Positions 25,799-34,087 of a stretch of 64,000 bases of DNA are shown one piece after another. How positions within the stretch are numbered: the first letter of the stretch is position 1; every line of letters starts with the position of its first letter. The notes beneath the pieces are model-generated. The model had not been told where the DNA came from. It made no database searches and was given only the letters and a program-made list of their open reading frames with translations. Where the stretch lies: NCBI GenBank assembly GCA_036403235.1, contig DASWRI010000070.1, positions 37,960 through 101,959 of the forward strand. The letters run 5' to 3'. This DNA comes from JBGTFE01 sp036403235. Lineage in GTDB: Bacteria; Acidobacteriota; Blastocatellia; Pyrinomonadales; Pyrinomonadaceae. The translations under genes and the position numbers were made by a program.

Positions 25799-25935
25799 TA
25801 TGCGAGTGATGGCTTGCGAAAATATTAATCAGACCGCAATAAAATACAGGCGGGTAAAGCGGGAGTGAATTTTTGTTCACAAAAGTTTTCATTTTCATTT
25901 ATTCAACCAAAACCATCTAAATTTTTCCGGCGGAA

Positions 25936-26589
25936 TTACTTTTTCCGCGCCTTTTTATGCACTCTCCCGAATAATTTTGAGTTAACACGATTACAGTCGA
26001 TAGAGGTTTTTTCATAAGACTGCCCGAGAAATTCGGCAATTTCCCGCGGCTTGTATTTCTCGACGTAGCGAAGCCATAAAAGTTTTCGCTCATATAAAGA
26101 AAAGCCGCTCATATAAACTTTCATCTTTTTGAAAAAGAACTCTTTATCATCTAAGTCGCGGTGCATTTTTTTGACCGAAGCGCCGTAATCAGATGGTTCG
26201 ATGGGATTTTCCTCGTTATCGAGACTCAAAAGTTCTTTCGGTTCTTTACGTTCCTTACGTCTGTGTCGGTCGATAACCAGATAAGCGACTGTTTTAGCGA
26301 GAAAAGAAAACGGCTTTTCGACGATATCTTCCCAGCCGTGCTTTTCCATATAAGCATTGAATTTGAAAAAAGCCGTGTTGACTATTTCTTCAGCATCTTC
26401 CGGACAGCTTCCCAATCTCTCCGCAAAATTCTGTAGTCTTGTCCAATGTTGACCGTATATCGTTTCGATATAAACTGTCGGGTTTTTAATCACCGGGATT
26501 TGATTTCCGGTGTTAGTTTCAACGTATACCGGAACGATATACGTTTTATGTTCGCCAATTTCCGTATTCGAAATTCCACCTTTTATCAT
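25936..26589 (-). CDS. Sigma-70 family (ECF-like) sigma factor
   Basis: The ATG at 26589 is chosen because GGGAGG lies 4 nt ahead; the frame is open four codons further to a TTG. 217 residues. An N-terminal segment of about 55 residues is not sigma-like (GEHKTYIVPVYVETNTGN). Sigma-2 follows (CPEDAEEIVNTAFFKFNAYM, FSFLAKTVAYLVIDRHRRKE) and sigma-4 is C-terminal (LSLYERKLLWLRYVEKYKP, REIAEFLGQSYEKTSIDCNR). No anti-sigma gene is adjacent. Downstream is the CPHC protein; upstream, divergently, are small-protein genes it might control. Confidence 0.85.
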   Translation of the reverse strand: MIKGGISNTEIGEHKTYIVPVYVETNTGNQIPVIKNPTVYIETIYGQHWTRLQNFAERLGSCPEDAEEIVNTAFFKFNAYMEKHGWEDIVEKPFSFLAKTVAYLVIDRHRRKERKEPKELLSLDNEENPIEPSDYGASVKKMHRDLDDKEFFFKKMKVYMSGFSLYERKLLWLRYVEKYKPREIAEFLGQSYEKTSIDCNRVNSKLFGRVHKKARKK

Positions 26590-27217
26590 GTTGCCTCCCA
26601 AAATTCTTAAATTTCAAGTTCTTGGGTAATGTCTTAATCAAGCGGTGTTAAAAATCTGAAACCACGAAAAAGCTAAAGAGTGAAAAGGAGCGAGAGTGAA
26701 AAAAACAAATTGCGTAAAGCGCTGCAAAAACCTTTTCGCTTTACTCCTTTTCACTTTCTTTATTTCGTGTTAATCCGTGAATACTTTTTCCGAACAACAC
26801 AAAATCAGGACACTATCAAAGAGCGGTTACGTGTCCGGGGAAATTCACAAGTTAAATTTTCCCCTCACATTTCTTCCGACGCATAAATAAAATCTTTTTA
26901 AAAATTATTTCCGATTTAAAACGGCAAGCCGACACGTCGGTGGCGAGGATTCTCAAAGAGCGGCGTGAGAAGTTACAAAAACTTTTATAAAAATTTTTAA
27001 AACCCGGGTGCGGGGGCTTTCTTGTCAGTAGCGACCCTGATTGGTCGCGGAGGACGGGACATTCCGATGAGCATATATTACTCGGAATGTTCAAATAAGT
27101 AAATATATTTTTTTTAAGCGGCGCGTCCGACAACAACGGAAAAATCACGCCGCCGAAAAAAAAGACGGAAAATGTTGGATTGACGGCAAAAAACTTTAGA
27201 AAAGGAAGGAAAAAACT
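26590..27217. other. 628-nt intergenic region with several inverted repeats
   Basis: Between divergent genes. It holds the heptad inverted repeat at 26661-26770, a short hairpin GCGACC/GGTCGC (27031-27048), a 9-bp hairpin ACATTCCGA/TCGGAATGT (27059-27090) and AT-rich stretches. The only long frame (minus strand 26852-27274) has implausible composition. The promoters of both flanking genes should lie here, and a small RNA at about 27000-27100 is possible. Confidence 0.55.
26661..26770. repeat. Heptad inverted repeat (AGTGAAA/AGGAGCG units)
   Basis: The left arm ACCACGAAAAAGC continuing AAAGAGTGAAAAGGAG (26661-26704) is complementary, with mismatches, to CTCCTTTTCACTTTCTT then TTTCGTG (26745-26769). 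The core AGTGAAAAGGAG/CTCCTTTTCACT is perfect. Confidence 0.75.
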
Positions 27218-27541
27218 ATGTACAAAAAAACAAGCAACAGCGGAAACGCGCAGGACTCCGACCCGTATGCCCATATCAGTTCAGGCACTTTCGAAGAAGC
27301 ATTTTTATCCGGCGGGGCGATTGTCTCGCTTTTAATACTGCTCTTCTTCGTCGGTGCGATTATTCCTTTAATCTTGTCGGCCAGCGTGCTGGCAGGAATC
27401 AGCGCGGGATTAATTAAATATTATCTGCCCAATCAAGTCATTTCCTGCTTCAAGCCGGAAATTTTGCCGCCCGGCGACAATTTGAACCGGCAAATCGGAC
27501 AGAGCTGGCAAAATATATTTACCAATATCCCCGTGAGATAA
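27218..27541 (+). CDS. Small membrane protein
   Basis: 107 residues with AAAGGAAGG upstream. Two hydrophobic helices close together (about 31-52 GGAIVSLLILLFFVGAIIPL and 53-68), then an amphipathic tail (KYYLPNQVISCFKPEILPPG). No family recognised. It starts the run of three very small same-strand genes. Confidence 0.65.
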   Translation: MYKKTSNSGNAQDSDPYAHISSGTFEEAFLSGGAIVSLLILLFFVGAIIPLILSASVLAGISAGLIKYYLPNQVISCFKPEILPPGDNLNRQIGQSWQNIFTNIPVR

Positions 27542-27752
27542 AAGTTTGATAAAAGCCAAAGATATATTTATCTGCGGCCTTTTCGCGAACGCTCGACGGA
27601 CGCGCAAAAATCGGCAAAGAGTTAAAGACATAATTTTTTGCCGATTTTAAAAAAAAGGATTTTCCGGGTCTTCAATAGTGAAGCAAGTTTTTTCGGAATT
27701 CATAAAGAAGCCGAAAATTGGAATCAGAAAAATCAAAAAGAAGGAGAAAATT

Positions 27753-27929
27753 ATGGCTAAGAGCAAAACAACGACAAATACCAATGCTTGGCAACACGAC
27801 AAACAGCACGGAGTTTCCGCCGGTACGGAACACTCCGACCAGAATCACACCTCGGAATCGCATAAAAATGAAAAACACGGGCACGACAAGGGAGACGACA
27901 AATCGAAAAAAGCGGCAAAACGACAGTAA
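27753..27929 (+). CDS. Very small hydrophilic protein (58 aa)
   Basis: The ATG at 27753 has AAGGAG 7 nt upstream; a longer frame reaches 27678 without support. The product is almost entirely polar (NAWQHDKQHGVSAGTEHSD, HKNEKHGHDKGDDKSKKAAK), rich in His, Lys and Asp, and probably disordered. Such hydrophilins are often stress induced, but this is inference. 20 nt upstream of the next small gene. Confidence 0.65.
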   Translation: MAKSKTTTNTNAWQHDKQHGVSAGTEHSDQNHTSESHKNEKHGHDKGDDKSKKAAKRQ

Positions 27930-27949
27930 ATTAAAGGAGACAAAAGAAA

Positions 27950-28186
27950 ATGAAAAGCAAAAACATATCGATATTAACCAGCTTCGCTATTTCAATGACT
28001 GTAGCTTCAATTTTGGCGGTAACCAGCTTCGCTCCGGGCGTCAAGGCAATGAACTGGGACGGCAATAAGGCGGAAAAAGCCTGGTCGGGCAAGGCGGCCA
28101 AGACTTCCTGGAAAAAGGAAGAAAAAACCGAGAAATGGGCCGACAAGAAAGCTGCCGACTGGAAAGCAGACGCGGTCATGAATTGA
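27950..28186 (+). CDS. Small secreted charged protein with Trp-Lys repeats
   Basis: 78 residues with AAAGGAG upstream. Signal peptide (about 1-33, ending GVKA), then a short mature chain with recurrent W-x-x-K patterns (AEKAWSGKAAKTSWKKEE, EKWADKKAADWKAD). No family recognised. It forms a likely transcript with the preceding hydrophilic protein and ends at the 29-bp hairpin. Confidence 0.65.
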   Translation: MKSKNISILTSFAISMTVASILAVTSFAPGVKAMNWDGNKAEKAWSGKAAKTSWKKEEKTEKWADKKAADWKADAVMN

Positions 28187-28233
28187 TAAAACTGCGAGAT
28201 ACAAACAAACCGTAGATTTTTACTAAAGAATCG

Positions 28234-28299
28234 CCGGAAAAAGTAAAAAGGCCAAAGTAAAGAGTGTATTCTTTACTTTGGCCTTTTTACTTTTTCCGG
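28234..28299. repeat. Perfect 29-bp heptad hairpin, probable bidirectional terminator
   Basis: 28234-28262 pairs without a mismatch with 28271-28299 over an 8-nt loop. The arms read as GAAAAAG-TAAAAAG-GCCAAAG-TAAAGAG. The right arm contains the last codons of the endonuclease V gene. It separates the small-protein genes from that convergent gene. Confidence 0.9.
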
Positions 28300-28958
28300 T
28301 ATGAAGCCAGTTTGTCGGCGAGGCGCGTCGTTTCGGGCAAGCGATATTTCGGCGCGCATTGCAGGACGTATTCGACGGCGCTTTCGAGGCTGATGCGATG
28401 CCCGATTGAAACATAAACGGGCTGAACCTTATTTTTTGTGCGAAGCGCCGCGCCGATATGCTCGTTTTTGTGAATCAAAGGCGCGACGCTTCCCCGCTCT
28501 TCGCCGAGACTTTCGTATTTTCCGACGAGCAGAGATTTGGCGACGCGGATGGCCGGTGTGTCGGCGATTAAACCGATATGACAGGCGATGCCGAAGCGTC
28601 GCGGGTGCGCGAGTCCCTGCCCGTCGCAGAGAATCAAATCGGGCGCGATTGTTAATTTTTCCAGAGCTTTTATCGCCACCGGCGTTTCGCGAAACGAAAG
28701 CAGGCCCGGCACATACGGAAATTGAATCGGCAGCAGCGATTCGCTCGTCTCGATTAATTCGAGTTCGGGAAAGCTCAAAACGACGCAAACGGCGCGGCTC
28801 GTATCGTTTTTCGCGTCATAGCCCAAGTCGATGCCAGCGACGGTTTTTATCGGCCGTTCGAATTCGTCCGTCCGAATCACTTCAAAAGCGAGCTGTTTTT
28901 GCAGCTCAATCGCCTCGCGCGGCGATAAATTCCAGTCGTGAAGCGGTTTGATTTTCAT
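28287..28958 (-). CDS. nfi: Endonuclease V
   Basis: Nicks DNA (or RNA) near deaminated bases such as inosine. 223 residues: the catalytic aspartate is in AGIDLGYD (about 45), the product-binding wedge is FPYVPGLLSFRETPVAI (about 82-97, including the catalytic Glu), and DGQGLAHPRRFGIACHIG (about 112-129) carries the third acidic residue. Length matches E. coli Nfi. The last codons fall in the perfect 29-bp hairpin, so the stop is inside a repeat element. Confidence 0.96.
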   Translation of the reverse strand: MKIKPLHDWNLSPREAIELQKQLAFEVIRTDEFERPIKTVAGIDLGYDAKNDTSRAVCVVLSFPELELIETSESLLPIQFPYVPGLLSFRETPVAIKALEKLTIAPDLILCDGQGLAHPRRFGIACHIGLIADTPAIRVAKSLLVGKYESLGEERGSVAPLIHKNEHIGAALRTKNKVQPVYVSIGHRISLESAVEYVLQCAPKYRLPETTRLADKLASYRKK

Positions 28959-28970
28959 AAGTTATTTCAC

Positions 28971-29033
28971 CACAGAGATTTTTTTAGTCACGAATTATAC
29001 TAATAAAGAAAAAAAGAATTCGTGTTATTCGTG
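28971..29033. repeat. Degenerate CACGAAT-type inverted repeat
   Basis: CACCACAGAG at 28969 followed by GTCACGAATTATAC (28987) and the near-complement GTGTTATTCGTGG (29022-29034). Same word family as 11041 and 38053. The right arm includes the stop of the small acidic ORF at 29025. Confidence 0.6.
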
Positions 29034-29201
29034 GCCGCTTTCATTTTCTTTTTCCTCGTCTTCGGGGTTATAAATCTCATACCCGCAGTCGTCGTCGTAG
29101 TAATAGCTTTTTTCCTGCTGGTCTTTGCTCCACGAAGATTCGTCGCCTGTTTCATCGGCTGTTTCGGTAAACTCTTTTTCTTTTTTAGGCTTTTCGGGCA
29201 T
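29025..29201 (-). CDS. Small acidic protein, 58 aa
   Basis: ATG at 29201 reading MPEKPKKEKEFTETADE, continuing SSWSKDQQEKSYYYDDDCGY and ending in a Glu-rich tail, then TAA. The biased acidic/aromatic composition with a YYYDDDCGYEIYNPE centre is unlike a shadow frame; the opposite strand gives an implausible poly-Phe product. It is divergent from the phosphatase gene 40 nt away. No function can be assigned. Confidence 0.6.
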   Translation of the reverse strand: MPEKPKKEKEFTETADETGDESSWSKDQQEKSYYYDDDCGYEIYNPEDEEKENESGHE

Positions 29202-29240
29202 AATTTCTTTATAATCAATTCGAAAGCTTTTTCCAATGTT

Positions 29241-30086
29241 ATGAAGACAAAAAAATATTTTTTAAGTTTTGCGCTCGTCGCAGCCTCAATAATCTCGACG
29301 TATTTCGTTACCGTTTCGACAACCGTTCAGCAAGCGCAGACGCAGGCCGCAACGACGGCCGGCACCGAATATCAGGTCGGCGCGATTCTTTACATGCAAA
29401 AGGCGGCCGAATATCGCGCGCTTTGTTTTCAGGCGTTTAACCTGGCGCAGATGTCGCTCGATATCGACGACAAAGCGAAGAAAAAGCTGCCCAAAGCCGA
29501 ACGCCGGAAACCGCGTGCCGTCGTCGTCGATATCGACGAGACGCTGCTTGATAATTCACCGGCGCAGGCGGTTCAGGTAAAAAGCCGCCTGCCGTTCATT
29601 CAGGAAAAATGGACGCAGTGGGTCTTGATGAAAAAGGCGAAAGCGATTCCGGGCGCGGTTGATTTTCTAAAATACGCCGTCTCGCGCGGCGCGCGCGTTT
29701 TCTACGTTTCAAACCGTCTCGAGGTCGAAAAACAGGCGACGATTGAAAACTTGAAAGCGGTCGGATTTCCCGATGTTTCCGACGAAACGCTGATGATTAA
29801 AACGACCGAATCGAGCAAGGAAGCGCGCCGGCAATTGATTATGCAGAAATACCGCATCGCGCTTTTAATCGGCGATAATCTCGACGATTTATCGAATGTT
29901 TTTGAGCGAAAACCGATTGCCGAGCGCTTTGCCGAGACAGAAAAAGCGCGCACCGAGTTCGGCAGAAGATTTATCGTTTTGCCGAATGCGATGTATGGAA
30001 CGTGGGAAAACGCGATTTACGAATACGGCCGCCTGAACGACCCGCAAAAGGTCGCGAAAAGAAGCGAAGCGCTGGAAACTTATTAA
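29241..30086 (+). CDS. HAD-superfamily phosphatase, 5'-nucleotidase e(P4)-like
   Basis: The ATG at 29241 is used because MKTKKYFLSFALVAASIIS gives an export signal; the frame is open 73 codons upstream but encodes hydrophobic nonsense. 281 residues. HAD motif I is VVVDIDETLLDNSP (about 98-111), motif II lies near FYVSNR (about 155), and motif IV is IALLIGDNLDDLSNVF (about 213-228). The N-terminal helical part (YMQKAAEYRALCFQAF) matches the e(P4)/class B-C acid phosphatase group, but there is no lipobox cysteine, so it is probably soluble periplasmic. Confidence 0.87.
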   Translation: MKTKKYFLSFALVAASIISTYFVTVSTTVQQAQTQAATTAGTEYQVGAILYMQKAAEYRALCFQAFNLAQMSLDIDDKAKKKLPKAERRKPRAVVVDIDETLLDNSPAQAVQVKSRLPFIQEKWTQWVLMKKAKAIPGAVDFLKYAVSRGARVFYVSNRLEVEKQATIENLKAVGFPDVSDETLMIKTTESSKEARRQLIMQKYRIALLIGDNLDDLSNVFERKPIAERFAETEKARTEFGRRFIVLPNAMYGTWENAIYEYGRLNDPQKVAKRSEALETY

Positions 30087-30133
30087 ATCCGAAAGACGAT
30101 AAATTACATCGCCTTTTCTCTAATTTTCAGCTT

Positions 30134-30613
30134 TCAGACGGCTTTTATCTGGCGCGCTGCCAGAAACCCTCTGACGATAAAAAACAGCGCAAAGACGTGA
30201 AAGCCGAACGGCAGAAAATCGCCGATGAGCAAATACAGCACCGCGTCGAGCGAATAAAATATTATTCCGACGAGAAATGCCCAGACTTGAGCCTGCGCCG
30301 AAAAAACTCCGATTAAAATAAATATTCCGGCGATTACCAAATCGAGGACAAAGCCGATGATTCGAAGCACGCCGACATTGCCCGGCTCGCCGCCGCTCGC
30401 GCCGATTAAAATTCCGTCGACGAGCTGCGTGAAGCCCAGACCGATAATAAAATTTAACCGCCCGCCGAACAATAAAATAGCCGAATTGATAATCGATAAA
30501 CCGGCAATCCAGTAAAACCAGCCCGCTCCGCTCCTGATGCGGCTCAGTAATTCGATTTTATCGGCCGTGATTTTCTCCTGTTCCGGTTCGGGCGTAAGAT
30601 TTAATGCTCCCAT
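30134..30613 (-). CDS. Small polytopic membrane protein
   Basis: 159 residues. A polar N-terminus of about 30 residues, then four or five hydrophobic helices (WFYWIAGLSIINSAILLFGG, LNFIIGLGFTQLVDGILIGA, IIGFVLDLVIAGIFILIGVF, AFLVGIIFYSLDAVLYLLIG and HVFALFFIVRGFLAA). No conserved motif recognised. It faces the phosphatase gene convergently. Confidence 0.7.
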   Translation of the reverse strand: MGALNLTPEPEQEKITADKIELLSRIRSGAGWFYWIAGLSIINSAILLFGGRLNFIIGLGFTQLVDGILIGASGGEPGNVGVLRIIGFVLDLVIAGIFILIGVFSAQAQVWAFLVGIIFYSLDAVLYLLIGDFLPFGFHVFALFFIVRGFLAARQIKAV

Positions 30614-30723
30614 AATATTTTACTCAAATACGGACTTGCTAAAGTCCGAAAACTGTCAATAATGTAGAAATAACTAGAAATGTCCTTTTTTTACTTTATT
30701 TTCAAACAAAAGTCCAACAAATT

Positions 30724-33027
30724 ATGCTTCTCAAGTCGATAAGAGCGATTTTCTTTACTATTCTCTTGTGTCTGGCGGCGTCTGCCCAGAATTTGTCGGT
30801 GCGCGACATTATGGCCGAGCCTTCGATTGCCGGAATGCGCGCCGAATCGCAGCGTCTTTCGCCCGACGGAAAATACGTCGTCTATATGTGGAACGCCGAA
30901 GGCGGCGAGCCGAAGGACGTCTATATCGCCTCGACCACGGGCGGCGAACCGCGCAAGCTTTTGAGTCCGAAGGATTTGCTTCCGGCGATAAGCGCGCCCG
31001 CCGCAGAAAATAAATTAAATTACGGCGTCGTGACCAACGACGATTTTACGAAAGCGCGCCAGAATCAAATCGGGAATCTTGACTGGTCGCCCGATTCAAA
31101 GCGGATTCTTTTCGCCCAAAACGGCGATTTGTACGTTTTGAATATCGAAGAAAACGCTGCCAAGCCGCGCCGCCTGACCAAAACGCAGAGCGCCGAATTT
31201 GCGGCGCGTTTTCTCGACGACAATCGAATTCTGTTTTCGCAAAACGGTAATTTTTTCGTCGTCGACACAAAAGATTTTTCGCTCATTCAGATTTCAAAAG
31301 AAGCAAATCCGCAGGCGTTCGTTTCGGTTTTTAATGCGACGCCGACCGAAGACGGAAATTTGATTGCGTATCTCGTCTCCGACGCCTCAAAGCAAAAAAC
31401 CATATTTGTGCCGAATTATCTCGACGAATTCGTCCAGGCGCCGACGACGCGTCGAGGATTTACCGAGCAGAAAGCGCTGGTCGTAAAAGCGGACGGGAGC
31501 GTCGCGAATCCGTTTGAAATAAAGCTCCCGAAAGCGGAAGGCGCGGGTTATATTCGCTCTCTGCGCTGGGCGGCGGACAATTCTTCGCTCGTCGTCGACC
31601 GCGTCGATAAAGACTTAAAGCGCCGCCAGCTTTTTTACATCCACGACGTCGGGAGCAAGGCCGAGCAGACGATTCTGGTGACGGAAGAAACCGACGAAAA
31701 ATGGATTGCGCCGCTTTCGTCGATTGTCGAAACGAATCCGAAAAACGACGCGCAGATTCTTTTCGGAAGCGAAAAAGACGGCTTTAATCATCTTTATCTG
31801 GCGACGCTCGAACGCGCTACACCGCAAGCAAATCCGACGGGCGAGATTCGTCAGGAAAACCCTTCGGACGCGGGCTTTACTTCAAAAATAGACATCAAGC
31901 AGTTGACGAAAGGAAAGTGGCAGGTCGAGTGGGCGAAATGGATGACGGACGGAAAAAGATTCGTCTTTTTATCGACCGAAGCCGGGACGGCAACGCGAAA
32001 CTTTTACGTCGGAAACGAATCCGGATACAGCCAGTTTTTTAATTTTGATAAAGGAATGATAGCGAGCCCGCAGCTTTCTAAAACCACACAAACGGGCGAC
32101 GTTCTGCTTTATGAGTTTTCCAAATGGAATTATCCGGGCGAGCTTTTCGCTTTTCGCAATTGCGTAACTTGCGACTCTAAGCTCGTGCAGACACAAATTA
32201 CCAGAACGACTCCGAACGCATTTCTGCAAAGAAAATGGAACGAGCCGAAATTCGTCGATATTCCGACGCGCGACGGCAAACAGGTAAAATCGAAAATCTA
32301 TCTGCCGAACGCTTTTGATAAAAAGAAAAAATACCCGATGGTGATTTTCGTTCACGGCGCGGGCTATCTGCAAAATACGATAAACGGCTGGAACAATTAT
32401 TACCGCGAGTTTATGTTCAACGAGCTTTTGACCGAGAAAGGCTACGTCGTGCTCGACATCGATTATCGCGGCTCGGCGGGTTACGGCAGAGACTGGCGAA
32501 CGGACGTTTACGATTTTCTCGGCGGAAAAGATTACGACGACCACCTCGACGCGATTGATTTTATGACGGCAAATTACGCGGTCGACAAAGATAAAATCGG
32601 CGTTTACGGCGGAAGTTACGGCGGATTTATGGCGGAAATGCTGGTGCTGCGCGCGCCGGAACGCATTGCCGCCGCCGCCGCGCTGCGGCCTGTCGCCGAC
32701 TGGAAAAATTATTTTTATTCGTCGCCGATTTATACGGCCGAGCGGCTCGGATTTCCCGACAAAAACGCGGAAGCATACAAACGAAGTTCGCCGATTTCTT
32801 ACGCCGACAAGCTGCAAAAGCCGCTTTTGATTCTGCACGGTCTGGTCGACGACAACGTTCCGGCGCAGGATTCGATGCAGTTTGTCGAAAAATTGATTCG
32901 CCTCGAAAAAACGCCGTATTTCGAAGCGATGTTTTATCCGGCCGAAAGTCACGGCTTCGCGCGGCCTACGAGCTGGACGGACGAATACGAAAGGATTTTG
33001 GCTTTTTTTGAAAAGAATCTAAAATAA
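30724..33027 (+). CDS. Secreted S9 (prolyl oligopeptidase/DPP IV-like) serine peptidase
   Basis: 767 residues with a signal peptide (1-20, ending ASAQ). A beta-propeller-like N-terminal half with repeated strands (SPDGKYVVYMWN, DWSPDSKRILFAQNG, WMTDGKRFVFLSTE) is followed by an alpha/beta hydrolase domain from about 530. The nucleophile is in YGGSYGGFMAEM, with Asp in LVDDNVPAQD and His in ESHGFARP. Cleaves short peptides after Pro or related residues in the periplasm. A CACAGAG hairpin follows the stop. Confidence 0.92.
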   Translation: MLLKSIRAIFFTILLCLAASAQNLSVRDIMAEPSIAGMRAESQRLSPDGKYVVYMWNAEGGEPKDVYIASTTGGEPRKLLSPKDLLPAISAPAAENKLNYGVVTNDDFTKARQNQIGNLDWSPDSKRILFAQNGDLYVLNIEENAAKPRRLTKTQSAEFAARFLDDNRILFSQNGNFFVVDTKDFSLIQISKEANPQAFVSVFNATPTEDGNLIAYLVSDASKQKTIFVPNYLDEFVQAPTTRRGFTEQKALVVKADGSVANPFEIKLPKAEGAGYIRSLRWAADNSSLVVDRVDKDLKRRQLFYIHDVGSKAEQTILVTEETDEKWIAPLSSIVETNPKNDAQILFGSEKDGFNHLYLATLERATPQANPTGEIRQENPSDAGFTSKIDIKQLTKGKWQVEWAKWMTDGKRFVFLSTEAGTATRNFYVGNESGYSQFFNFDKGMIASPQLSKTTQTGDVLLYEFSKWNYPGELFAFRNCVTCDSKLVQTQITRTTPNAFLQRKWNEPKFVDIPTRDGKQVKSKIYLPNAFDKKKKYPMVIFVHGAGYLQNTINGWNNYYREFMFNELLTEKGYVVLDIDYRGSAGYGRDWRTDVYDFLGGKDYDDHLDAIDFMTANYAVDKDKIGVYGGSYGGFMAEMLVLRAPERIAAAAALRPVADWKNYFYSSPIYTAERLGFPDKNAEAYKRSSPISYADKLQKPLLILHGLVDDNVPAQDSMQFVEKLIRLEKTPYFEAMFYPAESHGFARPTSWTDEYERILAFFEKNLK

Positions 33028-33104
33028 TTTTCACCACAAAGAACACGGAGAACACAGAGAAATTATATAATTTGCTAAAATCCTCTGTGCTCTCTGTGGT
33101 AAAA
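33028..33104. repeat. CACAGAG-type heptad inverted repeat
   Basis: TTTTCACCACAAAGAACACGG (from 33028) and the complement-like CCTCTGTGCTCTCTGTGGT followed by AAAA (33082-33104), loop about 20 nt. It ends 8 nt before the ATG of the SDR gene. Confidence 0.85.
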
Positions 33105-33112
33105 CAAAAATT

Positions 33113-34075
33113 ATGAGAATACTTGTAACTGGCGGCGCGGGCTTTATCGGCTCGCATCTTTGCGAAAGGCTTCTGGCTGAAAAGCACGAGGTCATCGCGC
33201 TCGACAATTTTTTTACCGGAAGTAAGGAAAACGTCTTTCACCTGCTCGACAACAAATGTTTCGAGCTGGTCAGGCACGACGTGACCGAGCCGATTTTGCT
33301 CGAAGTCGACCAGATTTACAATCTCGCCTGCCCGGCTTCGCCCGTTCATTATCAATACAATCCGGTGAAAACCGTCAAGACGAGCGTGATGGGCGCAATC
33401 AATATGCTCGGTCTGGCAAAACGCGTGCGCGCGCGGATTCTTCAGGCTTCGACCTCGGAAGTTTACGGCGACCCGCTCGTTCACCCGCAGACCGAAGATT
33501 ATTTCGGCAACGTCAACTGCATCGGTCTGCGCTCGTGCTACGACGAAGGCAAACGCGTCGCCGAAACGTTGATGATGGATTACAACCGCCAGAACAAAGT
33601 CGATACGCGCATCGTCCGGATTTTTAACACATACGGCCCGCGAATGCACGAAAACGACGGGCGCGTCGTCTCGAATTTTATCGTTCAGGCGCTCAACGGC
33701 GAGGAAGTGACGATTTACGGCGACGGAAATCAGACGCGTTCCTTTTGCTACGTCGATGATTTGGTCGAAGGAATTATTCGCCTGATGAATACTGAAGAGG
33801 AAAGCCTGCATCTGCCCGTAAATATCGGAAACCCGGGCGAATTTACAATGAACGAGCTGGCCGATGAGGTCGCTAAAGCAGTCGGCAAAGACATAAAAAT
33901 AAAACACCTTCCGCTGCCGCAGGACGACCCGAAACAGCGACAGCCGAATATCGAAAGAGCAAAAACTTTATTAAACTGGCAGCCGACGATTCCGCTTGCG
34001 GAAGGCTTAAAAAAAACGGTCGCGTATTTTGCGGAAAGACTGAAAACAGCGGAAAATAAAAGCGCAAACGTATAA
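33113..34075 (+). CDS. UDP-glucuronate decarboxylase-like SDR
   Basis: An extended short-chain dehydrogenase making UDP-xylose from UDP-glucuronate. 320 residues: NAD site GGAGFIGSHL at the N-terminus; CPASPVHYQYNPVKTVKTS is characteristic of UDP-xylose synthases; the catalytic pair is Y-x-x-x-K in CYDEGKRVAETL (about 143-147); RIFNTYGPRM and SFCYVDDLVEGI close the domain. The next SDR gene starts 12 nt downstream, so the two probably act on nucleotide sugars for envelope polysaccharides. Confidence 0.9.
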   Translation: MRILVTGGAGFIGSHLCERLLAEKHEVIALDNFFTGSKENVFHLLDNKCFELVRHDVTEPILLEVDQIYNLACPASPVHYQYNPVKTVKTSVMGAINMLGLAKRVRARILQASTSEVYGDPLVHPQTEDYFGNVNCIGLRSCYDEGKRVAETLMMDYNRQNKVDTRIVRIFNTYGPRMHENDGRVVSNFIVQALNGEEVTIYGDGNQTRSFCYVDDLVEGIIRLMNTEEESLHLPVNIGNPGEFTMNELADEVAKAVGKDIKIKHLPLPQDDPKQRQPNIERAKTLLNWQPTIPLAEGLKKTVAYFAERLKTAENKSANV

Positions 34076-34087
34076 ACAGAAAAATTT

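Noticed and set aside
26852..27274. 140-codon minus-strand ORF in the divergent region
   Set aside because: Poly-Phe/Ser composition, no start signal, and it overlaps the real small gene at 27218.
31969..32952. 327-codon minus-strand ORF inside the S9 peptidase gene
   Set aside because: A shadow frame caused by codon bias; the plus frame has clear peptidase motifs. The same applies to the long antisense frames in the SDR, polA and mfd genes.
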